DNA of 64,000 nt from CADCVT01 sp036389485 (lineage in GTDB: Bacteria > Actinomycetota > Thermoleophilia > Solirubrobacterales > Solirubrobacteraceae): the NCBI GenBank assembly GCA_036389485.1, contig DASVPR010000061.1, positions 40,054 through 104,053 on the forward strand. The letters are read 5' to 3'. Of the stretch, positions 1 to 6,453 are shown piece after piece. Numbering within the stretch: the first letter of the stretch is position 1; every line of letters starts with the position of its first letter. Both the position numbers and the translations under genes were made by a program. Below the pieces are notes generated by a model, which was not told the origin of the DNA, did not search any database, and saw only the letters and a program-made list of their open reading frames with translations.

Positions 1-2
1 TC

Positions 3-377
3 CCCGACGAGCGCGGCGCGAACCCGCGGTTCTCGCGTCGCATCGCGGGCCGACCGGTCTGGGTCGTCCCCGGCAGCGGGACGGTGTGCCTCGTCTACGT
101 TCGGCGCGGTGCGGCGGGCGGAGGCTGCGCCCCGACCGCGGTGGCGCGCACCGGCCGGCTGCTGCGGAGCATCGCCGGAGAGCCCTACGGCGTCCCGCGC
201 GGCCGCCGCTTTCACTACGGGCTGGTGCCCGACGGGATCGCGCACGTCACGCTCGTCGGACGCGGCGGCGGGACGCTGGGGCGCGTCCGCGTCCTCGACA
301 ACGTCTGGGCGACGACGCTGCGCGACGGCACGGCGGCGGCAGTCCGCGTCGACGGCGCCCAACTCCCGCTTGCGTGA
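3..377 (+). CDS. Hypothetical protein, C-terminal part (cut by left edge)
   Basis: The frame is open from the first codon of the window to a TGA at 375-377, so only the last 124 codons of a longer gene are visible. The visible part is Gly-, Arg- and Val-rich, with two cysteines (in TVCLVYV and GGCAP) and short beta-strand-like stretches such as VRVLDNVW. I see no membrane segment in this part. It reads like the extracellular domain of a secreted or anchored protein, comparable in style to the products at 43139-45636, but I cannot align it to them. No known family is recognised. A GTG at 84 could be misread as a start, but coding potential continues upstream of it. Confidence 0.6.
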   Translation, partial: PDERGANPRFSRRIAGRPVWVVPGSGTVCLVYVRRGAAGGGCAPTAVARTGRLLRSIAGEPYGVPRGRRFHYGLVPDGIAHVTLVGRGGGTLGRVRVLDNVWATTLRDGTAAAVRVDGAQLPLA

Positions 378-467
378 CCGATCCCACAGTTCAGAGTTTG
401 ATAACCGCCTCTGACTGATCTGTAGGGTTGCGATTAATAGCCGCACCCAACGGATGGGAGGGATTCC

Positions 468-842
468 ATGCAGGTGCTCAAGCGGCTTCGGCTCGCCGTG
501 CTCGCGGCAGCCGTCGTCGTGCTCTTCGCTCTGCCCGCGACGGCGCAGGGCTCGATCAGCGGCTTCTTCGCGCTGGCCCCCGGCTGGACGGGCTTCAGCC
601 CGGTCGATGACTACGCGAAGATCAACGTCTTCTACTACGGCGGCGGCACGTTCCGGATGTGCGGCAAGCTGAAGTCGGACGGCGGGTACACGTTCGCGGA
701 GGACTGCGGGTACGTGTACGAGTCGCTTCCACAGGTCCACGCGTTCACGGTCGACTGCCGGCCGACCCGCTCGCGGCCGTGGGTCTGGAACGGCGACAAC
801 AACGCGCACAACTTCGAGGTGCGCGTCTACAACAGCTGCTGA
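468..842 (+). CDS. Small secreted protein of unknown function
   Basis: This 124-residue protein begins with a typical signal peptide: a basic stretch (MQVLKRLR), a hydrophobic core over residues 9-22 and an AQG-type cleavage region near residue 27. The mature part is about 95 residues, rich in Tyr, Gly and Asp, with four cysteines that could form two disulfides. A GGGAGGG ribosome site lies 6 nt before the ATG, which fixes the start. A strong hairpin follows the stop, so the gene is probably monocistronic. The family is not recognised; the protein is probably exported and compact. Confidence 0.75.
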   Translation: MQVLKRLRLAVLAAAVVVLFALPATAQGSISGFFALAPGWTGFSPVDDYAKINVFYYGGGTFRMCGKLKSDGGYTFAEDCGYVYESLPQVHAFTVDCRPTRSRPWVWNGDNNAHNFEVRVYNSC

Positions 843-850
843 ACCGCTGT

Positions 851-875
851 GCGGCCCCGCCCCAGGCGGGGCCGC
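851..875 (+). terminator. GC-rich hairpin after the small secreted protein gene
   Basis: A perfect 11-bp stem (851-861 with 865-875) closes a 3-nt loop nine bases after the stop codon at 842. There is no U tract, as is usual for high-GC actinobacterial terminators. It lies between two convergent genes, so it could act in both directions. Confidence 0.7.
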
Positions 876-899
876 GCCGTGTCCGATGCGCGACGCCGA

Positions 900-1445
900 T
901 CAGTGGGCGTGGCGCTCGCGGTAGCTGCGCACCTTGGCGCGGTTGCCGCACACCGCCATGTCGCACCACACGGCCGAGCGGTTGCGCGAGCGGTCGTAGA
1001 AGGCCCAGCGGCAGTCGTCGGCGGGGCACGACTTCAGCCGCTGCCACGTCCCCTCCTGCTGCGCCTCGGCGACGATCGCGAGCAGCCGGCCGAGCGCGCC
1101 GTCGACACCGCCGCGGGCGGGGGCCGGGCGCGCGGTGCCGTCGGGGGCGAAGCGGACCTCGAGCCGCGCGCGGCGGGCGGCCTGCTCGAGCGTCTCGAGC
1201 GCGGCCGGGTCCGTCTCGTAGTCGCCGTGGTGGCCGAGCAGGACCTCGCGGAGCGCCTCGCGCAGCTCGATCGCGCGCGCGACGTCGCCCTTCGTCGCCC
1301 GCTCGCCCGGCTCGAGCAGCCCGCGCTCCCCCAGCCATGCCGCGAGCGCGCCGGGCGTCGCGATGGCGTCCTCGTCTTCGTCGATCTCGAAGGTGTTGAC
1401 GAAGTCGCGGATCGTGTTCAGGCGGCCGGGGGCGTCGTTGCTCAC
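900..1445 (-). CDS. CGNR zinc-finger (ABATE domain) transcriptional regulator
   Basis: The 181-residue product has an N-terminal ABATE-type helical region and ends in the CGNR zinc finger: CPADDC, then WCDMAVCGNRAKVRSYRER. The four cysteines and the CGNR signature are intact. Family members are regarded as DNA-binding stress-responsive regulators. The start is placed at GTG 1445 because a GGAGGAGG ribosome site ends 6 nt upstream; an in-frame ATG at 1460 would overlap that site. The gene is divergent from the GNAT-like/cupin pair across a promoter carrying inverted repeats, so it is a natural candidate for the protein that binds there. That link is inference. Confidence 0.85.
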   Translation of the reverse strand: MSNDAPGRLNTIRDFVNTFEIDEDEDAIATPGALAAWLGERGLLEPGERATKGDVARAIELREALREVLLGHHGDYETDPAALETLEQAARRARLEVRFAPDGTARPAPARGGVDGALGRLLAIVAEAQQEGTWQRLKSCPADDCRWAFYDRSRNRSAVWCDMAVCGNRAKVRSYRERHAH

Positions 1446-1507
1446 GGAATCCTCCTCCATGACGTTCCCTTATCGACAGCCATCACGAACAACACTAGCA
1501 TCTCGGT

Positions 1508-1536
1508 TTGACTGGTTACGTAACTGGCTATACAAT
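1508..1536 (+). promoter_or_regulatory. Near-consensus sigma-70 promoter of the GNAT-like/cupin pair
   Basis: TTGACT at 1508-1513 and TACAAT at 1531-1536 are separated by 17 bp, close to the vegetative consensus. The local sequence is markedly AT-richer than its surroundings. Confidence 0.75.
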
Positions 1537-1549
1537 GACACCAGTTACG
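1514..1549. promoter_or_regulatory. Inverted-repeat operator overlapping the promoter
   Basis: CGTAACTGG (1519-1527) and CCAGTTACG (1541-1549) form a perfect 9-bp inverted repeat flanking the -10 element with a 13-bp spacer. A third half-site makes the local palindrome GTTACGTAAC at 1515-1524 inside the -35/-10 spacer. A protein bound here would block RNA polymerase. Confidence 0.7.
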
Positions 1550-1571
1550 AAGCCAGAGGAGGCCCGCCACC

Positions 1572-1841
1572 ATGTTGTCCCACGCCCAGCTCTCACTCAC
1601 CACCCAGCCCGTCACGCTCCGCCCCGCCCGGTCGGAGGACGCGCGGACCCTCAGCGACCTCGCGCAGCTGGACAGCTCCCGTCCGCTGAGCGGCGAGGTC
1701 CTCATCGCCGAGACCGAGACCGGCCCGCTGGCCGCGATCGAGCTCGCGACCGGCCGCGCCATCGCCGACCCGTTCCGCCGCAGCGCGGAGAGCGTCGGGC
1801 TCCTGCGCACGTTCGCCCGCGCCACCGGCATCGCCCGGTGA
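1572..1841 (+). CDS. Short GNAT-like protein, half domain
   Basis: The 89-residue product starts like a GNAT acetyltransferase (VTLRPARSEDARTLSDLAQLD, then a second strand-helix unit) but ends before the acetyl-CoA-binding motif region. It therefore lacks what a working acetyltransferase needs. The length looks natural rather than truncated: GAGGAGG precedes the ATG, and the stop overlaps the start of the next gene as GTGA. It may be a regulatory or binding protein built on half a GNAT fold. It is controlled by the promoter at 1508-1536. Confidence 0.7.
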   Translation: MLSHAQLSLTTQPVTLRPARSEDARTLSDLAQLDSSRPLSGEVLIAETETGPLAAIELATGRAIADPFRRSAESVGLLRTFARATGIAR

Positions 1842-2239
1842 GCGTCCGCGTCGCGCAGGTCACGGAGGTGCCGGCGGTCCCGGCGCCGGTCGAAGGCCTG
1901 ACCTGGCACCCGGTCCGCCGGCACCTCGACATCCGGTCCTTCGGCACGAACGCCTACACCGCCGCCGCCGCCGGCGACCTCGTCGTCGAGGACCACGACG
2001 AGAACGAGTTCGAGGAGCTCTACGTCGTGGTGAGCGGCGCCGCCCGCTTCGAGGTCGACGGCGAGGCGATCGACGCGCCCCAGGGCACGCTCGTCTTCGT
2101 CACGCCGCCCTCGCGGCGCGTCGCGCACGCGACCGAGCCGGGGACGACGATCCTCGCGGTGGGCGCCGTGCCCGGCAGGGCGTTCACCGTCTCCGGCTGG
2201 GAGGAGCGGTGGATCGAGCGCGCTGAGAAGGGCGGCTAG
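1838..2239 (+). CDS. Cupin-domain protein
   Basis: This 133-residue protein carries a single cupin barrel. The core reads HDENEFEELYVVVSGAARFEVDG, followed by a second motif ending in APQGTLVFVTPPSRRVAHA; here the metal-ligand pattern keeps the acidic residues and the last His. The GTG start overlaps the preceding TGA by 4 nt, indicating translational coupling with the GNAT-like gene. The substrate is unknown. Its TAG shares a CTAG with the stop of the convergent pspAA gene. Confidence 0.8.
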   Translation: MSVRVAQVTEVPAVPAPVEGLTWHPVRRHLDIRSFGTNAYTAAAAGDLVVEDHDENEFEELYVVVSGAARFEVDGEAIDAPQGTLVFVTPPSRRVAHATEPGTTILAVGAVPGRAFTVSGWEERWIERAEKGG

Positions 2240-2529
2240 TCCGGGATCAGGCTGTCGGGGATCGCGCCCTCCCCGGTGAACTCCTGCCGCGCCTCCTCGA
2301 GGTCGGTGTCCTCGGGCGGCAGGATCACGTCGGAGTGGCGCAGCTCGTCGTCGCCGAGCTTGCGGCCCTTCGACCGCACCATCTCGATCAGCTGGGCGAA
2401 GATCTCGCGGAAGCGGGCCTCGTCGCCGGCCTCGACGGCGGCGACCGCCTGGTTGTCGAGCTGGTTGATGGCGTCGTAGTCGGCCTGCCCGACCTCGAAC
2501 TGGCCCTCGGTGGCGATGCGGACGATCAC
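2236..2529 (-). CDS. pspAA: PspA-associated protein PspAA
   Basis: The 97-residue product matches the small PspA-associated domain: a beta-rich N-terminus (MIVRIATEGQFEV), the helix DAINQLDNQAVAAVEAGD, then a helix ending in RSKGRKLGDDEL. In Actinobacteria and Archaea PspAA is encoded next to PspA and is thought to assist it in membrane-stress responses. The GTG start overlaps the pspA stop by 4 nt (GTGA), so the pair is translationally coupled. Confidence 0.85.
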   Translation of the reverse strand: MIVRIATEGQFEVGQADYDAINQLDNQAVAAVEAGDEARFREIFAQLIEMVRSKGRKLGDDELRHSDVILPPEDTDLEEARQEFTGEGAIPDSLIPD

Positions 2530-3293
2530 TGGCCCTGCCCACCCTGCTCGAGCTGGCCGGCGGGCTTCTCTCCGCTGTCGCCGGCGCCGATCTCGGCGCG
2601 CAGCTTCGACAGCTCGTCGTCGACGGCGCTCGCCGACGTGAGCTCCTTGAGCTGACGGTCGATGTCGTCGCTGCCGCCCTCGCCGAGCTGGGTGATGTCG
2701 TCGAACGTGCCGGCGGCCTCCAGCTCCTCGACCGCCGACGCCCGCGCGCGCATCTGCTCGGTCTTGTCGACGGCGCGCTGCATCGCCAGGCCGACGTCGG
2801 CCATCTGCTCGCCCACGCCGGTCGCGGCCTCGGAGATCTGCACCTGGGCCTCGGCGGCCGAGTACTGCGCCTTGATGACCTCCTTCTTGGTGCGGAAGGC
2901 CTCGATCTTCGTGCGCAGCTTCTGCTCGTTCTCGATCAGCCGCTGCTGCTGGCCCTCGAGCTCGGTGACCTGCTGGTCGAGCGACTGCAGCTCGGTCTGG
3001 GCGAGCACCTTGCGCTCCATCGCGGCGCGCGCGAGGTCCTCGCGCCCGGCGCTCAGCGCCTGACGGGCCTGCGTGTCGAGCTTGACGACCTGCTGCTCGA
3101 GCTTGCCGGACTGCAGCTGGAGGCGCTTCTTCGCCGTGACGACGTCAGCGATCCCCTTCTTCACGTTCTGCAGCAGCTCGAGCTGCTTCTCGTACGAGTA
3201 GTCCAGGGTCTCCTGCGGGTCCTCGGCGCGGTCGAGGAGCTTGGAGATCTTGGCCTTGACGACTGTGCTGAAACGGCCACCGAGTCCGGGCAT
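2526..3293 (-). CDS. pspA: Phage-shock protein A / IM30 family membrane-stress protein
   Basis: The 255-residue protein opens with the amphipathic membrane-binding helix (FSTVVKAKISKLLDRAEDP) and continues as a long coiled coil from about residue 25 to 220, as in PspA, Vipp1 and LiaH. These proteins polymerise on damaged membranes. The start at ATG 3293 is supported by a TACGGT hexamer 7 nt upstream on the same strand, which suggests a leaderless transcript. That hexamer overlaps the hexamer of the divergent thioesterase gene. pspAA follows with a 4-nt overlap. Confidence 0.92.
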   Translation of the reverse strand: MPGLGGRFSTVVKAKISKLLDRAEDPQETLDYSYEKQLELLQNVKKGIADVVTAKKRLQLQSGKLEQQVVKLDTQARQALSAGREDLARAAMERKVLAQTELQSLDQQVTELEGQQQRLIENEQKLRTKIEAFRTKKEVIKAQYSAAEAQVQISEAATGVGEQMADVGLAMQRAVDKTEQMRARASAVEELEAAGTFDDITQLGEGGSDDIDRQLKELTSASAVDDELSKLRAEIGAGDSGEKPAGQLEQGGQGQ

Positions 3294-3300
3294 GGATCGG

Positions 3301-3310
3301 ACCGTACCAT
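3301..3310. promoter_or_regulatory. Two overlapping divergent -10 elements (pspA and thioesterase)
   Basis: ACCGTACCAT holds TACGGT on the minus strand (3306-3301), 7 nt before the pspA ATG, and TACCAT on the plus strand (3305-3310), 8 nt before the thioesterase GTG. Two polymerases could not occupy the site at once. Confidence 0.5.
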
Positions 3311-3318
3311 GCGCCTCC

Positions 3319-3804
3319 GTGCCGTCTCGAACCCCCGCTGACTCCCGTTCCGTGCTCGTGCGCTGGATGGGCGTCATGGACGCCAACAGCGCCGGCTACG
3401 TGCACGGCGGCGTCGTGCTGCGCTACTGCGACGAGGTCGCCGGGCTCGCCGCCACCCGCCACTCCGGCTGCCGCGTCGTCACCGCGGCGATGGACCGCAT
3501 GACGTTCAACGAGCCGGTGCACGTCGGCGAGGTCGTCACGTTCAAGGCGACGGTCAACGCGGCGTGGCGCACGTCGATGGAGGTCGGCGTCCGCGTCGAG
3601 GCCGAGGACCCCCGCTCCGGCGCGATCCGCCACACCAACACCGCCTACGTGACGATGGTGGCGCTGGACGACGACGGCCGGCCGGCGCCGGTGCCGGCGA
3701 TCGAGTGCACGGACGACACCGAGGCACGGCGCGAGCGCGAGGCGCAGCTGCGCCGGGCGAACCGCCTCGCCGAGCGCGAGGAGATCCTGCGCGGAAGGGG
3801 CTAG
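3319..3804 (+). CDS. Acyl-CoA thioesterase, hotdog fold
   Basis: The 161-residue product has the acyl-CoA hydrolase pattern: MDANSAGYVHGGVVLRYCDE (the Asn and His-Gly-Gly region), then MTFNEPVHVGEVVTFKA and the late strand SGAIRHTNTAYVTMVALD. Enzymes of this family cleave acyl-CoA to free acid and CoA in the cytoplasm. I place the start at GTG 3319 because TACCAT lies 8 nt upstream; an ATG at 3292 would overlap the divergent pspA start codon. The C-terminus is a charged helix. The TAG stop shares CTAG with the convergent NlpC/P60 gene. Confidence 0.85.
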   Translation: MPSRTPADSRSVLVRWMGVMDANSAGYVHGGVVLRYCDEVAGLAATRHSGCRVVTAAMDRMTFNEPVHVGEVVTFKATVNAAWRTSMEVGVRVEAEDPRSGAIRHTNTAYVTMVALDDDGRPAPVPAIECTDDTEARREREAQLRRANRLAEREEILRGRG

Positions 3805-4382
3805 AGCCCGAGCGGGTGGCGCGCGCGGAAGCCGCGCGTGGAGCGCAGCACCGGGCGCCAGCGCGGGCCCTTGCCGCCGCTGGGGTCGCCGGCGGCGGAG
3901 GTGTCGAGCCGCAGGCCTGCGATGACGGCGAACGCGTGGCCGGGGTTCGTGTAGACGGTGATCCACTGGCCCGGGCCGGCCTCGCCCCACCTCATGAAGC
4001 TGGACGAGTCCAGCGGGGTCTTCAGCAGCCGCGCGCCGATGAGCGCGTACGAGACCGTGCCGGAGCAGTCGTAGCCCGAGTCCTCGACCTTCGCGTGGCC
4101 GCCGCCGTACTTGTACGGCTTGCCGATGATGCGGTTCGCGGCGGCGATGGCGGCGTGGACCTGCGGCGGCGCGTCGAGCGGCGCGGCGGCCAGCCCGTTC
4201 GGCATGAGGACGGCCTTCGCGCCCGGGACCGCGCGCAGCCGGAACTTCTTCTCGGCCTTCTCGCGGCGCTCCTTCTCGGTCTCGTAGGTCGTCCCGCCCG
4301 TGGACTGCGCCACGGCGGAGGGCGCTCCTGCGAGCGACACGACCAGCATCACGATGAACGCGACAACGGGGATTCCCCGCAC
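3801..4382 (-). CDS. Secreted NlpC/P60-like peptidoglycan hydrolase
   Basis: The 193-residue protein has a signal peptide (hydrophobic residues 5-20, AVAQ cleavage region), a charged linker and a C-terminal NlpC/P60-type domain. The catalytic cysteine is in GYDCSGTVSYAL and the histidine in NPGHAFAVIAGL. Such enzymes cut peptide stems of peptidoglycan outside the cell. The GTG start is preceded by GAGGAG at 9 nt. Upstream lies a cyclic-di-AMP riboswitch, a known arrangement for actinobacterial wall hydrolases, so expression is expected to respond to the nucleotide made by DisA (62665-63777). Confidence 0.85.
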   Translation of the reverse strand: MRGIPVVAFIVMLVVSLAGAPSAVAQSTGGTTYETEKERREKAEKKFRLRAVPGAKAVLMPNGLAAAPLDAPPQVHAAIAAANRIIGKPYKYGGGHAKVEDSGYDCSGTVSYALIGARLLKTPLDSSSFMRWGEAGPGQWITVYTNPGHAFAVIAGLRLDTSAAGDPSGGKGPRWRPVLRSTRGFRARHPLGL

Positions 4383-4407
4383 GGCTACGACTCCTCTTTC
4401 GTCGGCC
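4383..4407 (-). promoter_or_regulatory. Hairpin holding the ribosome site of the NlpC/P60 gene
   Basis: On the minus strand GGCCGAC (4407-4401) can pair with GTCG and GCC (4391-4383) across the loop GAAAGAGGA that contains the Shine-Dalgarno sequence. Its 5' GGC is also the last part of the riboswitch aptamer, so the two structures compete. This suggests translational control; it is inferred from pairing only. Confidence 0.5.
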
Positions 4408-4526
4408 TGCGGGGTTAGCTGACGGGCTAGCGCTAAAAGAGCCTGCGCCTCGCACGGATGACCGTGCGATTAGCCCCAACAACGTGGGTCCCCCGCTCCG
4501 TGGCCAGGTAGCCACGGATTCGGCAT
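4405..4526 (-). ncRNA. Cyclic di-AMP riboswitch (ydaO-yuaA class)
   Basis: Read on the minus strand, the leader of the NlpC/P60 gene contains the conserved blocks of this class in order: GCCGAATCC (4524-4516), GAGCGGGGGACCCA (4498-4485), TTGGGGCTAATCGC (4479-4466) and GTCAGCTAACCCCGCAGGC (4423-4405). Short variable hairpins lie between them. These blocks form the two ligand-binding junctions of the known aptamer. The class binds cyclic di-AMP and often sits before cell-wall hydrolase and transport genes. The match is to sequence blocks I know; a covariance-model search was not possible here. Confidence 0.92.
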
Positions 4527-4527
4527 G

Positions 4528-4734
4528 CGGCGGACACTGTACCCAACCTGAAACGAATCATGCGTCACGCCGGACGCGTGTGCGAATTGCCATAAAGATC
4601 GCCGCGGCGATGCCGATCAACGCCGGCCCGCCCGGGCTCGACTGCTCGCCGGGAACCCACGAGGCCTCGGACCGGCCCCACCGGCCGGGCCAGCGCACCC
4701 TGCGCGGCGTAGGCCGGACGGTACTCTGCCGCGC
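4528..4734. other. Intergenic region between divergent riboswitch leader and lipoprotein gene
   Basis: About 200 bp with no convincing gene. It must hold the promoter of the riboswitch transcript on the minus strand. On the plus strand a TACTCT hexamer at 4722-4727 lies 7 nt before the GTG at 4735, suggesting a leaderless transcript for the lipoprotein gene. Confidence 0.5.
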
Positions 4735-5922
4735 GTGCCCCGACGCCTGCTCGCGCTCGCCTGCCTGCTCGCGCTCGCGCTCGCCGGCTGCGGCGGCGGT
4801 GGCGGGGGCGGGGACGGGTCCCCCGACAAGCCGCAGGTCGGCGTCAAGGGCGACGAGGAGGAGGCCGCGACCGACCTCGGCTTCCCCGCGTTCGCGACGA
4901 AGAACACGACGCGCGTCGGCGGCGCCGACCCCATCGCCAACGCCGCGGCGGTCGCGCGCGCGGTGTACCCCGGCACGCGGCCGAAGGCGGTCACCCTGGT
5001 CGACGCGGGCGACTGGCAGGGCGGCGTCGCGGCGGCCGCCCTGTTCGCGCAGCCGATCGGCGCGCCCGTGCTGCTGACGAACGGCGACGATCTGCCGGAG
5101 GCGTCCAAGAGCGCGCTCGACGCCCTCGCCCCGACGGGCTCCAAGGAGGCCGGGAACGCGCAGGTGGTGCGCGTGGGCGACGTCGCCGAGCCGGAGGGGC
5201 TGAAGGCCACCGACGTCGCCGGGAAGAGCCCCGCCGAGGTCGCCGCGCAGATCGACGCCGTGCTGAGCGAGGCGCGCGGCAGGTCCAGCGACCACGTCGT
5301 GGTCGTCGGCAGCGAGAAGCCGGAGTTCGCGATGCCGGCGGCGGCGTACGCGGCGAAGTCGGGCGACCCGGTGCTGTTCGCCGACCGCGACGCGCTCCCC
5401 GCCGCGACCAAGACCGCGCTGGAGCGCCACCAGCAGCCGAAGATCTTCATCCTCGGACCGGAGGCCAGCGTCTCGAAGAAGGTCGAGACCGAGCTGCGCC
5501 GGCTCGGGACCGTCGAGCGCGTCACCGGGATCGCCGACCCGATCGCGGGCGCGATCGCCTTCGCGCGGTTCGTGTCGAAGTCGGGCACGTTCGGGTGGGA
5601 GGTGACCGATCCGGGCCACGGCCTGGTGTTCGCGAACGTGAAGCGGCCGCTCGACGCGGTCGCCGCCGCGCCGCTCTCGGGCAGCGGGACGTACGGGCCG
5701 CTGCTGCTCCACACCGGCGGCGCGCGGCTCGACACGCTGGTCGACGGCTACCTCCAGGACATCCGCCCCGGCTACCGGAAGAACCCGGTGCGCGGGGTCT
5801 ACAATCACGGCTGGATCATCGGGGACGAGGAGGCGATGCCGATCGCCACGCAGTCCCGGATCGACGCCCTCCTCGAGATCGCCCTGGTCGACACCGAAGA
5901 CACGAACGCGCCCTCCTCATGA
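4735..5922 (+). CDS. Cell-wall-binding repeat (CWB2-type) lipoprotein
   Basis: The 395-residue protein starts with a lipoprotein signal (LALALAGC lipobox, Cys about residue 19) and a Gly-rich linker. After it come three repeated Rossmann-like units, each with the pattern VGG/VRVGD-AxPVL-L..ALP and an ILGPEASVS-type strand. This resembles cell-wall-binding repeat 2, which attaches proteins to the actinobacterial or firmicute wall by binding secondary polymers. No separate catalytic domain is seen. The stop overlaps the next start as ATGA. Confidence 0.75.
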   Translation: MPRRLLALACLLALALAGCGGGGGGGDGSPDKPQVGVKGDEEEAATDLGFPAFATKNTTRVGGADPIANAAAVARAVYPGTRPKAVTLVDAGDWQGGVAAAALFAQPIGAPVLLTNGDDLPEASKSALDALAPTGSKEAGNAQVVRVGDVAEPEGLKATDVAGKSPAEVAAQIDAVLSEARGRSSDHVVVVGSEKPEFAMPAAAYAAKSGDPVLFADRDALPAATKTALERHQQPKIFILGPEASVSKKVETELRRLGTVERVTGIADPIAGAIAFARFVSKSGTFGWEVTDPGHGLVFANVKRPLDAVAAAPLSGSGTYGPLLLHTGGARLDTLVDGYLQDIRPGYRKNPVRGVYNHGWIIGDEEAMPIATQSRIDALLEIALVDTEDTNAPSS

Positions 5923-6221
5923 GCGAAGCCGAGCATCCCTCCCGGCGCGGGCGCGACGTCACCGTCGACGACGTCCGCCAGCTGAGCGGCGCCTCGACCC
6001 CGCACTTCGCGCTGCAGCTGCGCAACCGGATCGCGAAGCTCGTCCGCGACCTGCCGGCCGACCATCCGGCGCGGATCGAGGGCGAGCGGGAGATCCGGCG
6101 GCTGACGGGCCTGGGCTACAGCGGCGAGGTCCGCGGGACGCCCCACGAGGACGGCATCGAGCCGCTCCCCTCGCTCGGCGCCGACGCGGACGTCTTCCGC
6201 GAGACGCCCGCCGGCCACTAG
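5919..6221 (+). CDS. Conserved-looking small cytoplasmic protein, unknown function
   Basis: The 100-residue product starts at an ATG that overlaps the stop of the wall-binding lipoprotein gene by 4 nt. It has a helical centre (FALQLRNRIAKLVRDLP and RIEGEREIRRLTGLGY) and no signal peptide or membrane segment. The coupling suggests a shared role with the upstream gene, but its product would be cytoplasmic. Family not recognised. Confidence 0.65.
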   Translation: MSEAEHPSRRGRDVTVDDVRQLSGASTPHFALQLRNRIAKLVRDLPADHPARIEGEREIRRLTGLGYSGEVRGTPHEDGIEPLPSLGADADVFRETPAGH

Positions 6222-6224
6222 CCG

Positions 6225-6374
6225 TCAGTAGCCGCCTCCCCCGTCGTCCTGCTGCTCCTCGGTCTGGCCGGACGTGCTCGCCGGCTGGTCGTCGTCGTCG
6301 TCCGAGTCGCAGCCGGCGGCGGCCAGCGCGAGGGCGGCGAGGCCGAGGGCCACGAGGTGGCGCGTTCGGGACAT
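6225..6374 (-). CDS. Tiny lipoprotein with acidic tail
   Basis: This 49-residue protein is almost entirely a lipoprotein signal (LALAAAGC) followed by an acidic, low-complexity tail (DSDDDDDQ and then Q/E/G). It would end up as a lipid-anchored short acidic peptide outside the cell. The gene is convergent with 5919-6221 and divergent from the GGDEF/HD-GYP gene. Function is unknown; small lipoproteins like this are easily missed or over-called, so confidence is moderate. Confidence 0.55.
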   Translation of the reverse strand: MSRTRHLVALGLAALALAAAGCDSDDDDDQPASTSGQTEEQQDDGGGGY

Positions 6375-6453
6375 GCCCTTGGGCTCTCCGTTGCCGACCG
6401 TGCCAAAACCGCAGCAGATTCGCCTCGTCCGTCCGATGACCCGGGGGGAACTG

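Noticed and set aside
3292..3318. Thioesterase start at ATG 3292
   Set aside because: It overlaps the divergent pspA start codon and the likely -10 elements; GTG 3319 is 8 nt after TACCAT.
4558..4640. A short minus-strand peptide ending IAAAIFMAIRTRVRRDA
   Set aside because: It looks like a membrane helix with a basic tail, but no start codon with a ribosome site gives a complete small protein.
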